Shown: positions 59,640 through 64,000 of the stretch, one piece after another
Numbering within the stretch: the stretch's first letter is position 1
Layout: every line of letters starts with the position of its first letter
Source of the DNA: Rhynchospora pubera
Taxonomy: Eukaryota; Streptophyta; Magnoliopsida; Poales; Cyperaceae
Reading direction: 5' to 3'
Assembly: GCA_028095005.1 (NCBI GenBank)
Contig: CM051462.1
Location: 88,733,846 to 88,797,845, forward strand
Length of the DNA stretch: 64,000 bases
The notes under the pieces: model-generated
The model's database searches: none
Seen by the model: the letters and a program-made list of their open reading frames with translations, nothing else
Told to the model about the DNA's origin: nothing
Translations under genes and position numbers: made by a program

Positions 59640-60071
59640 TATATATTTTATTAAATGCGTCGGTACACTGACACATCAGATTACCAAGTAATTTTACTTC
59701 GTTTATCAGCGTTCCTGTTGATACGTGTCAACTAGCGACTCCAATTAATTTTAAGATTACACGCGCCTGAAAGAAATAAACTACCGTGTCTGTTTGAAAA
59801 TGATTTTGCGTCCCAACTAATATATGTCCCTCAGCATAAGTGTCGGAACACCGACGCGAATTAGATTCTGTATCTAGAATATTTCTGCGTCCCTCCACAT
59901 AAATTGATAGCGTCTTAATCTAAAATATTTCTGCGTCTCAACTAATCTGTATCAACCGAGTGACGCCTATTAAAAGTCCTCCATCCCGCTTTTTTATTTC
60001 TGCGTCCCTACTTAATTTTGGGACCCTAATACATTGGTATGCTGACGCAATAAAACGAAATTCTAGTAGTG
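59640..60071 (-). mobile_element. CACTA (En/Spm-like) transposon terminus with subterminal repeats
   Basis: Ends TTCTAGTAGTG at 60071, that is CACTACTAGAA on the minus strand, the signature of CACTA elements. The adjoining 430 bp hold repeated ATTTCTGCGTC / CTGACGC words at about 59806, 59881, 59926 and 59998, typical of CACTA subterminal repeats. The opposite terminus and transposase were not found, so this is probably a fragment. Confidence 0.6.
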
Positions 60072-60171
60072 AACATAACTAATTAAGTACGTTTATGTTT
60101 GTGGGCCATTCCTTTAGAAGTCTACTTTCTCCATAGGGGAATTTATTTCTAGGACTGGGAGTGGAAAGACT
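60072..60171 (+). repeat. 100-bp duplicated block, copy B
   Basis: Close copy of 55691-55791, starting immediately after the CACTA end and lying about 500 bp upstream of the dirigent gene. Confidence 0.85.
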
Positions 60172-60570
60172 GTTGAGGTGCCGTTAATAATATACAATTA
60201 TTTCTTATTCACTCGAATGCAACTTGAATGCTGTTATCTTGCACCATTTTAATATTTTACAGAAATTTTGCAGAAAAGTCATGAAACTTTTTGGAAATGT
60301 TTTAAAGCAAATATTGCTTTTCTTTATAAACGAATTTGTAATCTATGTTTTAAAGCTCATGTTACTCGTGCATGATCCTTGATTCACGCGCAGGTAAGTT
60401 GAATGTATTAATTAATAAAATTAAATTGGTTTAGATAGTCGAGCCAATTAATAATTTAATATACTTCAATTTAATAAGATAAATTCATAAGTTGACAAAC
60501 TTGCTAACTGACTCGTGATTCATGCGCTAGAACAAATTAAGGGTCGTCTCACGCATATGCATCTAGCCAT

Positions 60571-60633
60571 CTATATATGTGTATACAGGATGGTCTCAAC
60601 TCAACCAGCAATTAAGCACAACACAATATAAAG
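60571..60633 (+). promoter_or_regulatory. Dirigent gene TATA candidates
   Basis: CTATATATG at 60571-60579 would give a leader of roughly 70 nt. TATAAAG at 60627-60633 would leave only about 10 nt before the ATG. The first is therefore the likelier TATA box. The start context CTAGCCATGG is strong. Confidence 0.45.
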
Positions 60634-60669
60634 AGATACAAAGCAAAGCATCAAATCTAAGCGCTAGCC

Positions 60670-61301
60670 ATGGAATCAGGTTCTTTCTATAAAGTAATTC
60701 CTGCTAAGAAGGAACTCCAAATGCGCTTGTATATGCATCATCTATTCCAAGGACCAAACCAAAACCAAACAACGGTGATACCACCGAGCAATGGTAAATC
60801 TTTTGGCTGGACCGCCATTAATGACTGGACCATGTACGACGGCCGTGGTCCCGATGCAAAGGTTGTTGCGCGTGCACAGGGCTTGCATATCCAGGCTGGT
60901 ATGAAGGATTCACTCTGGTACAATTCTTTGAACGTGGTGTTTGAAGATGCAAGGTACGCAAATTAATATTCCTTTTTCTGGGTGTGGATCGTTTAAGTAC
61001 AATGTGTTGCATACTTGCATATATAATTTCCATATTAAAGTTTAATTACATCTCCATGCATATCTTATTTAGTTAATTTTATGAACAATGGAACAGGTTC
61101 AAGGGCTCAACTCTTCAAGTGATGGGGACTGTTGTAGAAGGGGGTGACTGGGCCATTGTTGGGGGCACGGGAGAATTCACACTGGCAGAGGGGTTCATCT
61201 ACAAGAATAAGGTGGAAACTTTAAGCGATGGGGATGTTATGGAGGTTACTATCCAAGCATTTTATACTCCTCTCCCAAAACACACCTGGGGAAACAATTA
61301 A
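60670..61301 (+). CDS. Dirigent-domain protein, cytosolic type
   Basis: Exons 60670-60953 and 61097-61301 (GT-AG, phase 2) encode 162 residues. Dirigent proteins guide stereospecific coupling of radicals, or cyclisation, in lignan and related phenolic metabolism; many are defence-induced. Visible motifs are a RLYMHHLFQGP-like first strand, VVARAQGLHIQ, VVFEDARFKGSTL and the hallmark GGTGEF (117-122), with an FYT ending typical of the barrel. It starts MESGSFYKV without a hydrophobic signal peptide. Classical secreted dirigents have one and are usually intronless, so this gene belongs to a less-studied subgroup with an intron and probable cytosolic location. Substrate unknown. AATAAA at 61488-61493 is a plausible polyadenylation signal. 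Two near-identical 0.96-kb blocks lie on either side. Confidence 0.9.
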
Positions 61302-62484
61302 TACCTTGCGATTCAATCATACTTAATTAGCCTCCTGCTTGCTCAAATTTATTCGAGTGCATGCATCTATTGTTTTCCTACTACTTATCATATATGGTCT
61401 TTGTGGTGTAGCCAATTAATCCATCTCTTTGCTTCCAATCATTATGATTAATAATATTGGTATAGTCATGTTGCTTATTTAATATTGAATAAACAATATA
61501 TTGAGCTTAGTTTGTCTTCAATTTAATTACCCGGTTATGATCCTGAGCTTAATCTTTTGTCCAAATTAAATAGTTTGTCTTTTGCACTTTCGTTAATAAC
61601 TTAGTATATATTATGTTATTAATTGGCCGTCAATTGGAAAAGGGGAATTAACTATACATGTAAAGAAGTAAGAAAAAATGGGCGATCAAATTGAAGGGTA
61701 TGTGATTCTTCAATAATAAAGTTTTTTTTAAATCAAAATAATAAATAATAAAATTTTAAAAATATAAAACGAATAAAATTTTATTTGTTACATTTGGATA
61801 GGTCATTTAAAACTCAAATTTTGCATCACCCCTACTATATACATTTAAACGCATTAATCTTAGAGCTAATTAAAATAATTAGACGAAGCATGTAAGCAAT
61901 AGTTTACTCTATGCATTATTAACCATTGATCGTTTAAATCAATGATTATATGTTAATATGTTATTGACAAATATAACTTTATTGACTCTTCCTTCAAATA
62001 GAAATAAATTTATTACTGGATTTGTCGTGCAACGTGCACTTATCAAAATAGAAAAGAAATTTGTCATTAGATTTGTTGTGTACCGTGTTTAGAAAGATAA
62101 CACAATACATATGAATTTTTTTTTTAAAATAATATTTTTTTTCAGTTTGGAAATAGAGAACATGTTTAAAATTTTTTCATCTATAATTTTTCAAATAATT
62201 TCATTTATTAGATTATATTTTTATTGAGATGTCGTTTTTATATTTGCTAAAGTATAAATAAATATATATTTTTTTTCAAATTTTTATTTACTAACCCATT
62301 AAGTGGGTACATTTTCTAGTAAAGGAAAAAGTAATTGCACATTTTTCTACTACTGTATTCAGCATTAAGTATTGACCAATAAGTAAAGCTGCCACCATTA
62401 AAAAAAAAGGTAATATTGCCACCGTTAAGCAATGCAAATAGAGTTAAATAACGGCTTTAAAAGTTGGTGTCGCTTGTGCTGCGT
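61302..62484. other. Dirigent 3' flank and intergenic DNA
   Basis: Includes the likely 3' UTR to about 61.5 kb. Around 62020-62090 two similar phrases (ATTACTGGATTTGTCGTGCA and CATTAGATTTGTTGTGTACC) resemble degraded Helitron ends but are not convincing. No gene. Confidence 0.45.
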
Positions 62485-62789
62485 TAGGGCTGTCAATGTG
62501 ACAAAAATCACATGATGTTGTTTCTGTTAAGCAAAACGGAACAAATTACAAAATTCATTCTAGTTTCGTTCCAATAACGAAACGGTAAATGAAATGCAGA
62601 ATCATATCGTTTCGTCTTTTTTCAAACCGTTTCATAGTAAATTCTGAAGTGGAACGAATAACGAAATGATATTCTATACCGTTTCAAAAACGAAATGGTT
62701 AACGAAATGAAATCTTATACCAAATTTTTTAACAAAATGGTAAACAGAACAGGCAATGTTGTGTGTTTCGTCCACGTTTGACAGCTCTA
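62485..62789. mobile_element. hAT-like MITE, TAGGGCTGTCAA family
   Basis: A 305-bp element with inverted ends TAGGGCTGTCAA and TTGACAGCTCTA. It is flanked by TGCTGCGT (62477-62484) and TGCTACAT (62790-62797), matching at 6 of 8 bases. The interior is full of ACGAAA / TTTCGT words in both orientations. Same family as 40929-41754. Confidence 0.65.
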
Positions 62790-62796
62790 TGCTACA

Positions 62797-62920
62797 TATA
62801 GTGTTACTGTTACTTAACGGTTCAGGGCCAAACAAGGATGGAGGACCGACATTTGACGTATAGTGTTACCGTTACTTAACGGTTATCAAGGCGAAACAAG
62901 GATGGAGGACCAGTATCTAT
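62797..62920 (+). repeat. 62-bp tandem duplication
   Basis: Two copies starting TATAGTGTTAC at 62797 and 62859, each ending with AACAAGGATGGAGGACC. The first unit overlaps the right edge of the hAT-like MITE. Confidence 0.75.
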
Positions 62921-63041
62921 ATCTATACTACTTATAAAAGTACCCATAAAAAAGAGTAAACATGTCATATTAAAAAAGTAAACATGTCAGATAAAATGGT
63001 GTAAACAATCTCTAACATAAAGTATGAATTATTGATTTTGT

Positions 63042-64000
63042 TAATCTGATATGATCTGTGGCTCAGATTTAAATATCAGATAAAGAGCTTCCTTTTTGAC
63101 TGAAAAAGCCAATGTGGCTGAGTGGTATTTCTGTTATATTATTCGCTGAAGAACTCGGGCTTGATTTCGATTCGCGTTTATTTCTCATGCGATAGTTTTT
63201 AATTCATGCGTCCCCACTCCCCAGACCCTTCCCCACTATCTCTTCTCTCTCAAATGTCGGAAATGGAAATATCCAAAGGAGATACGCTGCTCAAATCCTC
63301 TCCCCATCCCTTCCAATTACAAAAAGAAAAAAAATCCAATCGCCTCCGCAAGAATTCAAGCTTCCTTTTTTGTAAACAATTTCAAAAATTTGTTTAGCGC
63401 TCTTAAGCGACGAAACATGGAAATATTTTTCCTTTTTTCCGCTCTATGAATTTTGAAATTCGGAAAAGTTCCCCTATATATTCCTTCGTTCTTTGTTGTT
63501 TCTCATCGATTTTTTATTTCAACAGATGAACATGAAAATGTCAATTGATACTATTTCTTTTCAGCATCTCGCTCTATTCAATCAATTAATTTGGTTCATT
63601 TTAGTTATTTTTTTTGTTCCAGCAAATTTCGGTGTAAGAGGAAGAATTGAGGTGGTTGATTACTGCTTTTGTAAGTGCTATATTACTCTAACCTAGATCA
63701 ATTAATCTTTTGCTTCGAATTTCTGGTTAATACATATTATTTTTTTTGGATTGTAGTGTGTTGTTCGTGTGACATCTATGTTGATCCCCAAACTTAAAGT
63801 GATTTTAAACTTACTAGCATACACGCCACCCAATGTGTGGCTAAATTTTCTAACTAACTCAAAAATCACGAAAACAGAATTTATGAGCAGTGTTTGGGGG
63901 GATAATATGTAGTTACAATACTAATTCAGTGATGCAATGGAGATTTTCTTCATAAGTAGAAATACCAAAAGGTTTGGTAGGCTAGATTACAATTTTGCAA
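63042..64000 (+). repeat. 0.96-kb direct duplication, copy 2 (runs off the window)
   Basis: Nearly identical to 57515-58475. It includes the tRNA-like pair, whose A box here is the perfect TGGCTGAGTGG (63114-63124) with a B-box-like GGGCTTGATTTCG about 34 bp later. It also includes the 63-codon frame (63206-63397) and a Helitron 3' end at 63814. The right limit lies beyond the window. Confidence 0.92.

Noticed and set aside
62020..62090. Two GTCGTGCAACG-like phrases as Helitron 3' ends
   Set aside because: The stem is imperfect and the terminal CTAG is absent (CCAG or TTAG at best).
62930..62965. TCTATACTACTTATAAAAGT as a Helitron 5' end
   Set aside because: It resembles plant Helitron 5' termini, but no 3' hairpin in the right orientation was found downstream within the window, so it was not annotated.
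1..64000. tRNA, rRNA or snRNA genes
   Set aside because: The only B-box-like sequences found belong to the SINE at 54456 and the duplicated block at 57.6 and 63.1 kb. No cloverleaf or rRNA core sequence was recognised by eye; a covariance-model search would be decisive.

Overview
The window is plant nuclear DNA, almost certainly from a eudicot and possibly an asterid. It is strongly AT-rich. Its three genes have GT-AG introns, and everything else is transposon debris, short inverted-repeat elements (MITEs) and satellite DNA. Nothing bacterial, organellar or viral was seen. The exon models below were built by hand from reading frame, splice sites and remembered family sequence; no database search was possible.

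Three genes can be supported. (1) An 11-exon minus-strand gene at 11378-16567 encodes a 660-residue LRR receptor kinase of subfamily LRR-II (the NIK/SARK-like group next to the SERKs). (2) A 7-exon plus-strand gene at 47960-53866 encodes a 1,151-residue RDR2-type RNA-dependent RNA polymerase, the enzyme that turns Pol IV transcripts into double-stranded RNA for 24-nt siRNAs and DNA methylation. (3) A 2-exon plus-strand gene at 60670-61301 encodes a 162-residue dirigent-domain protein without a signal peptide. All three have open frames and intact family motifs.

Layout. 1-11 kb: intergenic DNA with a Helitron 3' end, a complete non-autonomous hAT element with a perfect 8-bp target duplication, a dead LINE RNase H fragment cut by a MITE, and two Helitron 3' ends pointing at each other. 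11-17 kb: the receptor kinase. 17-22.6 kb: intergenic, with a composite tandem-repeat block at 20.1-21.4 kb. 22.7-40.05 kb: a large AT-rich satellite array (monomer about 172 bp, roughly 80 copies). It is interrupted by a 3.1-kb solo LTR that has a 5-bp target duplication and itself carries a palindromic foldback element. 40-47.9 kb: a hAT-like element, a second related solo LTR in opposite orientation, and a pile-up of MITEs running up to the RDR2 promoter. 48-53.9 kb: RDR2. 54-64 kb: a SINE nested in a MITE, Helitron and CACTA ends, and two direct duplications that bracket the dirigent gene.

The genes do not form an operon-like unit. One thematic link is inference only: RDR2 belongs to the pathway that silences such repeats, and here it sits about 8 kb from a satellite array with transposon sequence reaching to within about 130 bp of its start codon. 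The best candidates for something undescribed are the 172-bp satellite with its block duplications, the composite repeat at 20-21.4 kb, and the 0.96-kb near-identical duplication flanking the dirigent gene.
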